Notes under the pieces: model-generated
Seen by the model: only the letters and a program-made list of their open reading frames with translations
Databases searched by the model: none
Told to the model about the DNA's origin: nothing
Position numbers and translations under genes: made by a program
In this document: one piece after another, positions 11,255-21,364 of the stretch
How positions within the stretch are numbered: position 1 is the first letter of the stretch
Layout: the number at the start of each line of letters is the position of its first letter
Origin: Zizania palustris
Lineage: Eukaryota; Streptophyta; Magnoliopsida; Poales; Poaceae
DNA: 64,000 nucleotides
Reading direction: 5' to 3'
Assembly: GCA_019279435.1 (NCBI GenBank)
Contig: JAAALK010000081.1
Span: 55,295,318-55,359,317 of the forward strand

Positions 11255-11748
11255 TGTTGGCGTAAAAGATTACGCTAACAGGTTCTCTAAAATTAAGAAC
11301 TAACAAACAGTGAGTTCGTGTTAAGAACTATCTCAAGCCTCCGAATCGGATAATAGCTTAAGTAGTCCGAATGTGTGTATTGAATAGTTGAGTATTCGAT
11401 GCCTATTACAGCGTAAGAAGGGGCGTATTTATAGGAAAAAAAGCCTAAGGAAAAGACCTATTTACCCCTCAATTACAACCGACATAGTGGAAACTATTCG
11501 GTACCCTGAACAGGGTTAAAATGGTAAAATCTACCTAGAGTAAGTAGATAAGACAAACATCTTATCAACCTTGCAGTTTTGCACCGGAACTTCATATCCT
11601 GCGAAGGGTTCCTTCGGATAGTAAGTCGAAGCACCCTTCGGCTTGATGACTCCACCACCTTTGGTCATAAGCTTATCAGCTCCGAAGCTGATAGTTATCT
11701 TGAACTGTTAATCTCTAAGTCCTGAAGGTGAAGTATTTTCCCCCAACA
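11255..11748 (-). repeat. Tat-F 5' LTR (494 bases)
   Basis: On the plus strand it runs TGTTGGCGTAAAAG... to ...TATTTTCCCCCAACA, with TG/CA ends, so on the minus strand it starts TGTTGGGGG. It is clearly homologous to the LTRs at 20432, 24600 and 32049 but more distant from them than they are from each other. A minus-strand TATA box (TATAAATA) lies at about 11426-11433. The five bases to the right (ATAAC) may be the target duplication; the partner lies outside the window. Confidence 0.92.
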
Positions 11749-13190
11749 ATAACATTTTAAAAAACACAAGTCCTTGTGATACTTGTATGCTTATCTTAGA
11801 AGATAAAATTTTCAGGAGAAACATACTGAAACTAACATGGAAAAGGAGTTTGTGTCATCGGATGGTTACCATTTGTACAAAATTGTCTACATTGTTGCAT
11901 CCTTTCATAATAACTCAAATATATTAAGCTCTCAAAAGTAAACCAAAGCATTCTATTATGCTAGTGGGTAGTATTTACTTCAAGTAAAGGAGATGTTGAA
12001 AGCATACCTCACTAACTCAGTTCTACCAGACATGAAAGGCTTGCCGGCATATAGATCAGCAAGAATGCAACTACTACTCCAAAGAGAAATTAAATTAAAA
12101 GGCAGGCACTACATTAGATAATCAAAGTATCATCAGTGCAGTGAACATTGCATCAAGAATGTGTAACGATACTAGGTGCACAATCAGAAGAAACAGTTGC
12201 TCTACTACAGGAAAAAAATGTAGGTGCATCCCAATCAAATTTATACGAACCCCTTTATTACAAATATCATGGTCTGCATCATGTATAACCACAGGCACAC
12301 GGTGACCGCAGGAGTGATGGGCGCACGTGGCAAAATGATTGATGCAGCACTTACGAGTGAAGCAACGACACAGACATGAAGCCAAAGGGATCGACCCAAT
12401 TCATCTATCCATTTATCTTAAAGTTGTTATTGGTTTCCTTGCAAATAGACTAAGTTGTTTAGATTGCTCCATTTAAGATATAGCAAGATCAATTATCCCA
12501 AGTATCTCTCTCTATTGTCTGCACGCAACCACGGCTCCAGGATGGCACAAACTCGATCCTCATCCTCTTGTCGAGCACAGCTATGCCCTCCACAGTTTAG
12601 GTTCCCCACCACACAATAGAAAAAGCAGAAGTATGAACTCAAATATTTCTTTTCTATCAATGATATTTGTATAGATGACTCATGTCATAAGAAACAACAA
12701 ATATGTAATGGCATCAAGGTTTCGTAAATTTCATCGTACAAGAATCAAGAATCTTAGTTAAACTCTTGCTTTTATCTTCAGCCTTTTAAAATTGTTTATC
12801 AAAGCTATAATATGGTATTGGAATTCATAAGAAATTGAGCAGTTTAGGCGTAGGTACCTTCATCAAATTGCACTTAGCTCCATCTATCAACTCTAGCATG
12901 AACGACTATGCAGTTTGTGACAGGGGCTCACCCTAAACAGTGCACATGCATAAGACATTAACCATAACCTTCATAGCATACATTATTTTTTAGGCCATTC
13001 CCAGAATAAAGTGCATAGTATAGCTTCACGTTATCATCATGGGTAGGCATTCCAAAAGTTAAAAATATGAACCTAGTGGGCTGCTAGTGTTATTGCTCCC
13101 ATAGAAGTTGCAGAGTATGTAAGCAATGCATAAAATGCTTTCTAAATAGTTAGTTACAGTGAAGTTAAGGACATGGAACATTGGACCAAA
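11749..13190. other. Unassigned AT-rich stretch
   Basis: No gene or known repeat is recognised in these 1.4 kb. The open frame at 12122-12385 (minus) is short and compositionally ordinary. A CTACTACAGGAAAAA word at about 12204 resembles the termini of CACTA transposons but no partner end was found. This may be old host intergenic DNA or worn transposon. Confidence 0.4.
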
Positions 13191-13800
13191 ATAAATTGTT
13201 GTACTTTCGAAGTCATTGTGGCTGCTGCTGCAAGATCGAGCCCTAAATCAAGGGGAGTAGCAGATCTGGCGAGCTGGGAGAAGCGAGATGGCGTGGTGGG
13301 CGGGGAGCATGCATGGGAGGGCTGGACATCCGAAACCCCCTGGCGCAATACGACGGGCACGCTGGTGGTGGCGGCGGTGGCAGGGAGCAGGTGCCGACGA
13401 CGCCCAACAACAGCGGGAGCAACAACCATGATGACTCTTTGGGCGGCACCACGCAGGACTCACCGACGTCCTCAAGGTTGGGGCTAGAGGGAACCGACTC
13501 CTCTGCAGTCGGAAGGCTGATTGTAGAGAGCAGTCGGGCTGTGGAGCCTTCTTCGCTCTCCCTGAAGCCTCCTGTGAAGTCGGTCTCACTTGTGCGGAAC
13601 CCTCTCGTGCACCCGTCCGATCGAAATCGGACGGCGCTAAAGAGCCAACTTTCCTCTACAGTCGGCGAGACCGATTGTAGAGGATCTCGTTTCGGGCTAG
13701 AGTAGGTAGAAGCGGTTGGAGGGATGAGGATAGGGGTAAGTGTGGAGTGTGGGATTTGGTTTTCATGGAGACCGCGCCTATTTTTCAATGTGTGTTTGCT
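13191..13800. other. GC-rich island with hairpins, possible CACTA subterminal region
   Basis: The stretch is much richer in GC than its surroundings and contains several short inverted repeats. One (about 13650-13683) has 14-base arms, TCCTCTACAGTCGG and its near complement, around a 5-base loop. A similar, weaker one starts near 13498. GTCCGAT/ATCGGAC lies at about 13615. Repeated CTACAGTCGG-type hairpins are common in subterminal regions of grass CACTA transposons. The 181-codon minus-strand frame (13243-13788) is low-complexity and is not called as a gene. Confidence 0.4.
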
Positions 13801-13847
13801 TGCAAATTTTTTCGCACGTAATCAAAATATTTTCAAAGACACACAAA

Positions 13848-14578
13848 ATAATTTTTTTAATTAAAAAAACCATTAAGTTCAATATTTCTGATCGAGTTTT
13901 GCAACTATTAAAACTAAAAATGGACTAAAAAACATAAATATAATTTTTCTTAAAATTTTGGATCATTATTTCAAACACTTACAATTCAAATATCACTTAT
14001 TTCAATTTAAATCTTAGAAAAACACTTAATGAATTAAAATAGTAAACTAACATAGATTTTACATTAGATAATTTATGTTGTATTTTTATTTTAAAAAGTT
14101 TTAAACTCAAACGAGAATTTAACCATCGATTTCCTATCAAACCTAACCCATCTTTCTCTAAACCCTAATTCCTTCTCAAAGAATATCTATTTTCTCCACA
14201 TCCTACATGAAAAATTTATCAAAAAAATTAATTTTCTTATCACAGCATATACGTATCATATCATAACACCCTGACAAGTCTCATCTTTTTCAGACTTTTT
14301 TTTATTTTTAAGAATTAAAAAATCATTAAGCTCCACATTTCCGATCGAGTGTCACAATCTAGATTTTTCAAAAATTATTTTAATTTAGAGGCGAATACCT
14401 ATAAATAAAATCAAAAACATGAATATGATTTTTTTATAAATTTTGGTTCATTATTTCATGCACCTGCAGTTCAAATTTCCCATATTTCAATTTAAATCAT
14501 AGAAAAACAATTAATTCATAAAATAGTACACTGATCCAAATTTTTTACATAGAATAATATATGTTGTATTTTGACACA
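13848..14578. repeat. Diverged direct repeat of ~260 bases
   Basis: Two related AT-rich copies lie at about 13848-14096 and 14308-14578, in the same orientation. Shared blocks in order are ATTAAAAAA.CATTAAG, TTTC.GATCGAGT, CATAAATATAATTTTT/CATGAATATGATTTTT, TTCATTATTTCA-like, CAATTTAAATC.TAGAAAAAC and TTATGTTGTATTTT. They are separated by about 210 bases, so the unit may be a ~460-base tandem repeat. Just downstream (14640-14720) ATTACCGACAGAT occurs three times with small changes. The origin is unknown. Confidence 0.6.
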
Positions 14579-15311
14579 TTTTTAGGGACAGACATGCTGA
14601 GGTTTATTGACACATTTATCGATGGATATTGTCACTGGGCATTACCGACAGATTATCAGTCACTATTTATATTTATTACCGACAGATGATTTGTTACCAC
14701 GTATTACCGACAACCAATAGAATTAGTGACTTTAAATGTCATTTTTTTTTACATATGTCTAATGCTAAAACAGTAAAACGATGTCACGGTGTAGCGTTTC
14801 TGCTCGAGGGATGCCCGCGCGTGGCAGCTTCCGTCGGTAGAAGCAGCACGTAAGCCAAGCACGAGCTCGTTTCTCCTACTGTCTGTGATTTTTATTAGTG
14901 CATGGGACTGAGTCCTGTGACCAGCGTACTTCTTCATCTTCCATTTGTTTTACGGTAAGAACATGTAAGTCTTTTCTTGTCCATTGCAGTTAATCTGTTC
15001 ATTTAAATTAATACAAGATATTTTTATTCTAGGTACATGATAGATGTACGTTGAAATGTCTATAAAATTTTTGAGATGAACTACATATAATAGATTTAGT
15101 GCTTCGATTACAGTTGCATCTGGTGTTTTCACCGGGCTCTGCTGAACTCCCATGACACTGTGCCACTGTTTCTTGGATTCGTGTCTTCTCAAAACTACCG
15201 GCCATTTTTCTTCTTCTTTTACCTGCGAATATTTTGCTGTTTTGTCTCAAGTCGTTGGTAGCACACAGATTTCACGCAATATCTCTCTTTTGGATGCTAG
15301 AGGTTGTATTA

Positions 15312-15602
15312 GGGGCCTGTTTGGTTCTTTTAGGGACTAAACTAAACTTTAGTCTCCTCTTTTTTATAGGACTAAACTTTAGTCCTTTGGTGTTTGGTTC
15401 TAAGGACTAAAGAACTAAAAGAGAGTGAGGGCTGAGAGTTAAGTAGTACTTTTAGTCCCTTTTAGCAAGGTTTTTGGGATTAAAGGGCTAAAGTTTAGGG
15501 ACTAAAATTTAGTCCCTTTTAGTCCTCATGTTTGGCAATTTAGAGACTAAAAGGGACTAAAGTTTAGTCCCTAAACTTTAGCAACCCCAAACCAAACACC
15601 CC
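15312..15602. mobile_element. MITE, Tourist-like
   Basis: A ~290-base element has inverted ends GGGGCCTGTTTGGTTC and its imperfect complement CCAAACCAAACACCCC. The body is built from ACTAAA/TTTAGT words (GGGACTAAA, TTTAGTCCC) that can fold back along much of its length. The flanks TTA (15309-15311) and CTA (15603-15605) may be a worn 3-base target duplication of PIF/Harbinger type. It has no coding capacity and is presumably moved by a transposase supplied elsewhere. Confidence 0.75.
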
Positions 15603-15605
15603 CTA

Positions 15606-15736
15606 GGTGCAAGTGAGCATGGAAGTATGTGCCGCACTAACCGAGACATGAACTTTTGAGGTAGTTCACGATTTCTAGCGCAACTTCATTAACATTTACT
15701 ACTACAACATAGTTTTTATTTATGGTTCCGCCGTGT
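15606..15736. other. Unassigned short spacer
   Basis: No feature is recognised between the MITE and the Copia LTR remnant. Confidence 0.4.
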
Positions 15737-15791
15737 GAAAATTTTTATTGCGCCCATTCTCCTCCCTCTGGTCGCTACTCTCGGTCCTACA
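15737..15791 (+). repeat. Remnant of a Copia LTR 3' end
   Basis: Fifty-five bases match the last part of the Copia-A LTR (5018-5075): AAATTTTTAT.GCGCCCATTC, then CCCTCTGGTCG and TCGGTCCTACA. Tat gag-type sequence follows shortly after. As with Copia-A in Tat-F, this suggests that a Copia element once sat in this Tat copy and is now mostly gone. Confidence 0.7.
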
Positions 15792-15973
15792 TACATCTTA
15801 AGTTTATCCGAATTATCCTCCGACCTCGACAATGTTCGAAGATTTCAACCCAGATGTAACGTGTGAAATAAATGCAGGCCCCTCTCAAGACTCCGTCCTA
15901 CACCTTCACACCTCAGACTCCTGAAATAAATACTCTTCCTTGAGCATACGAAGCCCCTCTCAGGACTCCGTCC

Positions 15974-17049
15974 ATGCTTCGAACCAACGGTGCCGCTCCT
16001 GCGGCTCCGACTGTACTTCGAACTGACTTGTTCAGTTCTCAAGACCCGGAGGTCTCCTCCGGAAGAAATGAAGACCGTCCTGACGACGTGAAAACCCAGA
16101 TAGCCCGTCTTCAGGCTGAAGTGATGAGGTGGAGCCAGGAAGCTGCGGACAGGCCTCGTCCTCAAGCTAGCCCCGTCATCCTGAAAGTGCCTCAAGATGA
16201 TGATATTGCCTTTCCCGAAGCCTTTGAGATTCTAAGAAGCACCGAGAATGCTTCTTTTGATGATGAATCTCCATTACATCCAGATTTGCAGAAGGTGCGC
16301 TTCGACCCTAAGTTCAGAACTTTGAAGCTTTGTAAGTACTCCGGAGAGGAAGTTCCCGGAGAATTTTCCCGTTCGTATGCATTAACAATCGAGGCTAGCG
16401 GAGGGATTAGAGATACAATGGAAAATGCTTCCCCCTTGCGCTTGAAGGAGTCGCTTTGCATTGGTTCTGGTCTTTGAAACTAGGATCAATTAAATCTTGG
16501 GATCAGCTGAGAAAGAAGTTTGTAAATAACTTCCAAGGGACCTTCGTGCCCCCTATGTCCACTGGAAGCCTTTTTCAGGTGAAGCAGCAACCTGGAGAAA
16601 CTTTACGGCAATATTTCAAGCGCTTCGCTCATACGAAGTCTCAGATAAAGGGGTTGTCCACATCGTCCGTCGTTGATGCAGCGTGTGAAGGTGTTACAAA
16701 TGCAGGCCTCCTCGACAAACTTTATCGGAAGCATATATCTTCAATAGCTCAACTAATGACCTATTTTGAAGAATATGCTAGGTCTAAAGAAGGATGGCTT
16801 CGAAGAACTACTTTGCCTTCGTCGACTTTCTTCCAAGAAGTCAAGGTTGAACCGAAGCCCCCAAGTTCTTCACAATTCTCCCTTTTCGAAAATAATCACA
16901 ATGATAGCCGAAGAGGGCGAAAGCATCCCCGTTCCGAAGTCTTGAACATTGCTCCCTCTTCGTCTAAATTTCCCCCTAAGAATCCGCAAGCTCCAGGAAA
17001 CAAGGTCAGCGGATGGAGGCCGCCAGGGAAGCCAGCTAGCAAAGGCTAA
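15974..17049 (+). pseudogene. Tat-I gag fragment
   Basis: This plus-strand copy of the Tat gag lacks its start. It opens in the region after the N-terminus (VLRTDLFSSQDPE), continues through the helical RLQAEVMRWSQEAADR part and the SLCIGSGL frameshift at about 16450, and resumes with HWFWSLKLGSIKSWDQ and ETLRQYFKRFAHTKSQIKG. It ends in a nonsense codon at 17047-17049. Orientation is opposite to Tat-F and to the 20432-32542 insertion. No LTR belonging to it is in the window. Confidence 0.85.
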
Positions 17050-18110
17050 GCCTTCTTCTGCTGTGTCCACGGTGAGAACCGAATACATGCTACCGATACA
17101 TGTAGATTGGCTCTGAAGAGCGAGTACCTCGAAAGGAGCTCTGGTTGAGGCACTACTGACCAAGCCCCTCCCGAGGCACGTTCGGAGCCGGTTCAGACCA
17201 TCGGACGTGTAGACAGCTTCGAAGCCCCAAGACAGCTTTCGGTGGCTAGTGTTATGCCACCCCCGAAACAAGAATATACACAAGACCGTGGCAAAAGAGT
17301 GGTTCTTCCTATCTCCGGAGGAGGAACTCTGGGCAGCATATCAAAAAGACAAAGGAGGGAGTATCTTTGCGAAGTAGGGCATATGGGGACCTCCTCGTCG
17401 ACTGTTGAAATGCCCGAGTGGTGCCACGTTCCTATATCTTTCTCCTCAGCCGATGCAATGGGTATAAAATTCCCTCATGCGGACCCTCTTGTTATCACTG
17501 TTGATATTGCAGAAACAGAAGTTCGGAGAATACTGGTTGATGGCGGAAGCTCCGCGGATATCATCTTTGTTCAAGCCTTCGACCAGTTATGTATCTCGCA
17601 GAAACATCTCCTTCCAGTAGCTCGTCCGCTTCAAGGCTTTGCAGGACCCCCTCTCGATGCCCTCGGCCAAATAAGCCTCGAGGTTGCCTTCGGAGAAGGG
17701 CTCTTGGCTAGAACGGAAGAAGTGAATTTCGGCGTAGTCGATGCCCCTTATGCCTATAATGTCATCTTCGAAAGGGGCATGTTAAATCAATTCGGAGTCA
17801 TGGCACAAATTAATTATCTATGCCTGAAGATGCCCATGCAAGGAGGAGTGCTTACAGTCTTCGGTGATCAAGCTGTAGCATGAAGGGCAAAGTACGACCA
17901 TGGTCCACCTCTTGACCCTCGGCAGATAAATAATGTGCAAGATCATTCGGAGGATATTCCTATGTCAAGTGAATTCTCGAAGATATCATCCCCTGGGCCA
18001 AGCCCTGAAGGAGAAATTGTGACGAAGATAATTATAAAGGATGGCTAAGATTATCCTATCCAATTTGGTAAAGAATTGCCTCCGAAAATCACTACTTCAC
18101 TAGAATTGCC
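17050..18110 (+). pseudogene. Tat-I zinc knuckle, protease and pre-RT linker
   Basis: In the frame of gag, a zinc-knuckle-like CCVHGENRIHATDTC follows the 17047 stop. A 214-codon open stretch (17242-17883) then covers KRVVLPISGGGTLG and the protease active site LVDGGSSADIIF, the most intact protease of this family in the window. After a stop at 17881-17883 the linker before reverse transcriptase is still readable (GKELPPK) and fades at about 18110. The reverse transcriptase itself is missing. Confidence 0.85.
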
Positions 18111-18243
18111 TTTTCAAATCACCCAACGTACCTCTAAATGAACAAATGGAAGCAGATATAGTAAAGACTCCGATAAAAACAGGTGCTATCACCCTCCTAT
18201 CTGATATTATGTCAAATGATAGATTGAAGGATCACCAGCACTA
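18111..18243 (+). other. Short unassigned stretch at the Tat-I / Copia-J junction
   Basis: The sequence carries a 38-codon open frame ending DHQH before a stop near 18243. I do not recognise it. It lies between the last readable Tat-I linker and the first Copia-J LTR sequence, and could be extended linker, a scrap of another element, or chance. Confidence 0.3.
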
Positions 18244-20431
18244 AATTTGCACACATGGTGAAAAGCATCACTGCATACGGCAACACATGATCGGCAAGCT
18301 GGGAAAGAAAAATAAGGGAGAAAAATATTTCTAGATTCAACTTTGAGCCTTCAAGATTTTCAGGAAATGACCACCTTCCAGAATTTTTATAGTATATAGA
18401 TGAGCCAAAAACAATATGTAACTCTATTCAGAACCTTTTGCAAACTTCAAACATGGAACCCTTGTAACTTAGACAACAAGAGTTATGTAGAACTCAGGTC
18501 CAAAAAAAAAACCAAAACTAATCAAAAATCGCCTCAAAGATTGAATCCAGACTGAAAACATAAAACTTGGCAGAAATCAGCAGTTTTCAGAACTTTTTAT
18601 GCACTTTGTTGGACAGGAAAATATATGCAGCAGTGGTTGAAACCTTCTGCAAATTTCGAACATGAAACCCTTGAAACTTTATGTTCAAAGGCTATGAAGA
18701 ACTTGGATCCAAAAACAGTACCAAAACAGACCAAACATTTCCTCAAAAATTGAATCCAAACTAAAAACAGAACACTGTATTCAGCAAAAATTACAAGTGT
18801 TTAAAATCATTTAGGTACTTCGTTGGGCAGACAAATACATGCAGAAGTGATCAAAAATTTTTGAGAATTCACAAATGGAACAACCAGATCATTCACATCA
18901 AAAGTTAAATGGACATCCAAGCCATGTTCTGTAATGAAAAACTCCAAAAACTCACTCAAAAATCGAATCCAGGCAAAAATAACTCAGAAACTTCTAGAGA
19001 GGATTCTCAAATATTTCTAGTTGAAACTCAGAAATAACAACTTGATCCTTACAAAAAATAATTAGTTCATCATTCAATCATGAAATCACTCAATAAACAA
19101 TCCAAGTATCAGCCAAGATGTTGATGAACACTTGAAGAAACATTTCGTCAAACATGTAGAGGGCTATACAAACAAAACCATTTCAGCTAGAGTTAAACTC
19201 CAGAACTGTGATGCCTTGTTTGATCAGCAAAAGAATTAACAAGGAATCACAGAAACCAGTTGAAACTTTCGAAAATAGAACATTAAAATCATCCTCAACA
19301 AAAGTTGTATAAACTTCAACCTTTTGTTCTGCAGGGAAATCACTATAAAAATTACTCAAACATTGAATCCAGACAAAAAGAACTGAGATATTTCTAGAGA
19401 CTGGATCCATTTCAGAACTATGATATCACTTTTGATTAGCAGAATAAACATGAAGAAATGTCAGAAACAAGTTGCAAATTCCAAAAATAAAACATTCAAA
19501 ACTTGCACAACAAAATATGTATAAGCCTCAACATCAACTTCTGCACTAAATTAACCAGAAAACTGCTCTCAAAATCGATTACAGCCACAAAGGGTACCTG
19601 CACGCTGGGACTTCTGTTCATCCAGATTTCTGTAGCCGTGTCGGATTGTGAATAGTATTTCGAAATAGATGAATAAACAACACCAAAATGATAGAATGAT
19701 TATGTGGTTCAGCAAAAAGAACAGCCAAAAAATCTCCCACCTGCCCATGGATATGGTCCCCTATTTATAGGCCAACCATGGGTTTTTTTCTAAAAAGAAC
19801 TCTCTAGAATTGAAAATTATACAAAAGTCCTATTTCTTGTAATATATATTTTCATAATTAGAAAATTCTGAAAAATATACTAAAGGAGTACCCTAACTCT
19901 AGACTCACAACCTTTTATTACACATTGACTCAAAGTAAAAAGAACTCCAAACTATTAAAATTAACAAAACTAGATATGCGACGGTTTTCAACAAAAACCG
20001 ACAAAGCCTCTCAACCCTTCGAATCATGACACCGCTTCGCGAATCCGAGCGCCAGCAAGCCACTTCCGCTCTCGATCCCCTCGAGCCACCTGAATGCTTG
20101 TCCTGGCCTCCCTCTCGCGAACCTGGTCGTCACGCCGTCGCAGTCAGTCATCCGTCCAAGTCTTGCTCGGTCTCTTCGTTCACTCTTGAGATCTTCTCCA
20201 ACTTTGCCCGGCCTCCCTGATCCTCCGCAAGCTCCCCTCTCGACCCTCGATCACCCACCATCGATAGTCGGTCAGCATCTCCACCCTGCACATACAAGAC
20301 AAGCCAAAACAAGAACACGACACACTACTGAAACCCTCGGCAACCAAACCTCCATTTCACATCAAAACCCTCGATGCACTCAAACCACTCTCAACCACTC
20401 AACCGCTCAGACACTCATCCTTGTTACTCAT
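18244..20431 (-). repeat. Copia-J LTR, main part, with ~210-base internal repeats
   Basis: The LTR starts on the minus strand at 32578 (TGAGAAAACAAGGG), is interrupted by the Tat insertion, and continues here from 20431 downward. A minus-strand TATA box (GGCCTATAAATAGGGG) lies at about 19758-19770. Below it, about 18300-19600, a degenerate ~210-base tandem repeat is seen, with ATTGAATCC or variants at 18540, 18749, 18962, 19362 and 19574. The expected LTR end and primer site are not found on the left, so the element is truncated against Tat-I. No coding frames are supported. Confidence 0.65.
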
Positions 20432-20926
20432 TGTTGGCGTAAAAGATTATGCTAATAGGTTTCTGAAGATTAGAAACTAATGAACGAAGTGTTTGCGAAG
20501 TAAACTATTCTAAGCCTCCGAAAGGATAATAACTTAGAATAGTTCGAATGTGTGTATTGAATAACTTGTATTACGTCCTCATTACAGGGTAAAACGGGGG
20601 GTATTTATAGGCCCAAACATTAAGGAAAAGACCTTCTTACCCCTCTATTACAACCGACATAGTGGAAACTATTCGGTACCCTTAATAGGGCTAAAATGGT
20701 AAAAGACTAATCTAATGAGAAAGAAGATAAGTCTTCCATCTTAGCTGGCAAAGAAGCTCTCGGAAGAGTCCACGTTTGAAGATATACTCCGAACTAGAGT
20801 TCGTCTTCATACTTCGAACTACCTTCAACGTACATCTGAGAATATACGTCGGAATCCTTTGACTTGACTTCTTGTCTTTGTCTTGTTACCGCAATAATCC
20901 TGAAGATGGAATATTTTCCCCCAACA
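20432..20926 (-). repeat. Tat-H LTR 1 (left outer)
   Basis: A 495-base LTR runs TGTTGGCGTAAAAGATTATG to CCCCCAACA on the plus strand. It is nearly identical to LTR 3 (32049-32542), sharing for example TTCTGAAGATTAGAAAC and CTCTCGGAAGAGTCCACG, which LTR 2 lacks. A minus-strand TATA box faces 20602-20609. The left flank is CTCAT. Confidence 0.93.
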
Positions 20927-21253
20927 GTAGCCCCTCGAATATGCTTCTCCGTTAAATCTGTGATGTTAGGGAAGCAGTATACGCAAGAAAACATATCCAT
21001 GTGCAGGGATTAGCAGACTTAATACACCTCCGAAATGTATGGAGATGGAAACTTCAAATTATTGTCTAAGTGAATTGCGTTCGAAGTATTTTAGAATTAA
21101 CTCGGGAAATCCGAAAGTCTTTTTAGACTTGGAAAAAATAGTCGTTGGCTTTTTCCTTCTGACGGAAGTTACATAATGTGTTAATTCTGGAATAAAGTAA
21201 CGGTCAAGAATGCGAAACGACATAAGCAAACGGTAAAAAATTAGAGTCTGAGC

Positions 21254-21261
21254 TATAAATA
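21254..21261 (+). promoter_or_regulatory. TATA box of antisense gene, copy 1
   Basis: TATAAATA within GAGCTATAAATAGAGG lies 111 bases before the ATG at 21365. It lies outside the LTR and on the strand opposite to gag-pol. The same context and distance are kept in copy 2 (25420). The intervening leader is C/T-rich and conserved (CACCGCTTTCGTGCAAACAAA). Confidence 0.75.
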
Positions 21262-21364
21262 GAGGGCCCGACCCTTTCTTGTACCTTTCCACCGCTTTCG
21301 TGCAAACAAACCAACTCTCGAACCCTAGCCTCCCTTTTTCCTTCAAAGCAACCCAAGAGATCTA

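Larger units (their letters stand above)
5076..11748 (-). mobile_element. Tat-F: Tat-lineage Gypsy retrotransposon, degenerate
   Basis: Read on the minus strand, the order is 5' LTR (11255-11748), primer binding site, gag, protease, reverse transcriptase, integrase, a repeat array, and the 3' end of a convergent antisense gene. The left remainder and the second LTR are beyond Copia-A, outside the window. Gag, protease and reverse transcriptase share one frame interrupted by several stops, many of them CAG/CAA to TAG/TAA or CGA to TGA changes. RNase H is deleted. The family is the same as the insertion at 20432-32542 and the fragment at 15974-18110. Confidence 0.88.

Noticed and set aside
13243..13788. 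181-codon minus-strand open frame
   Set aside because: It is Ser/Pro-rich, lies in a GC-rich hairpin region, has overlapping open frames on both strands, and shows no domain.
12204..14760. A CACTA transposon from CTACTACAGGAAAAA to about 14760
   Set aside because: No matching inverted end or 3-base target duplication was found, so only the possible subterminal motifs are reported.
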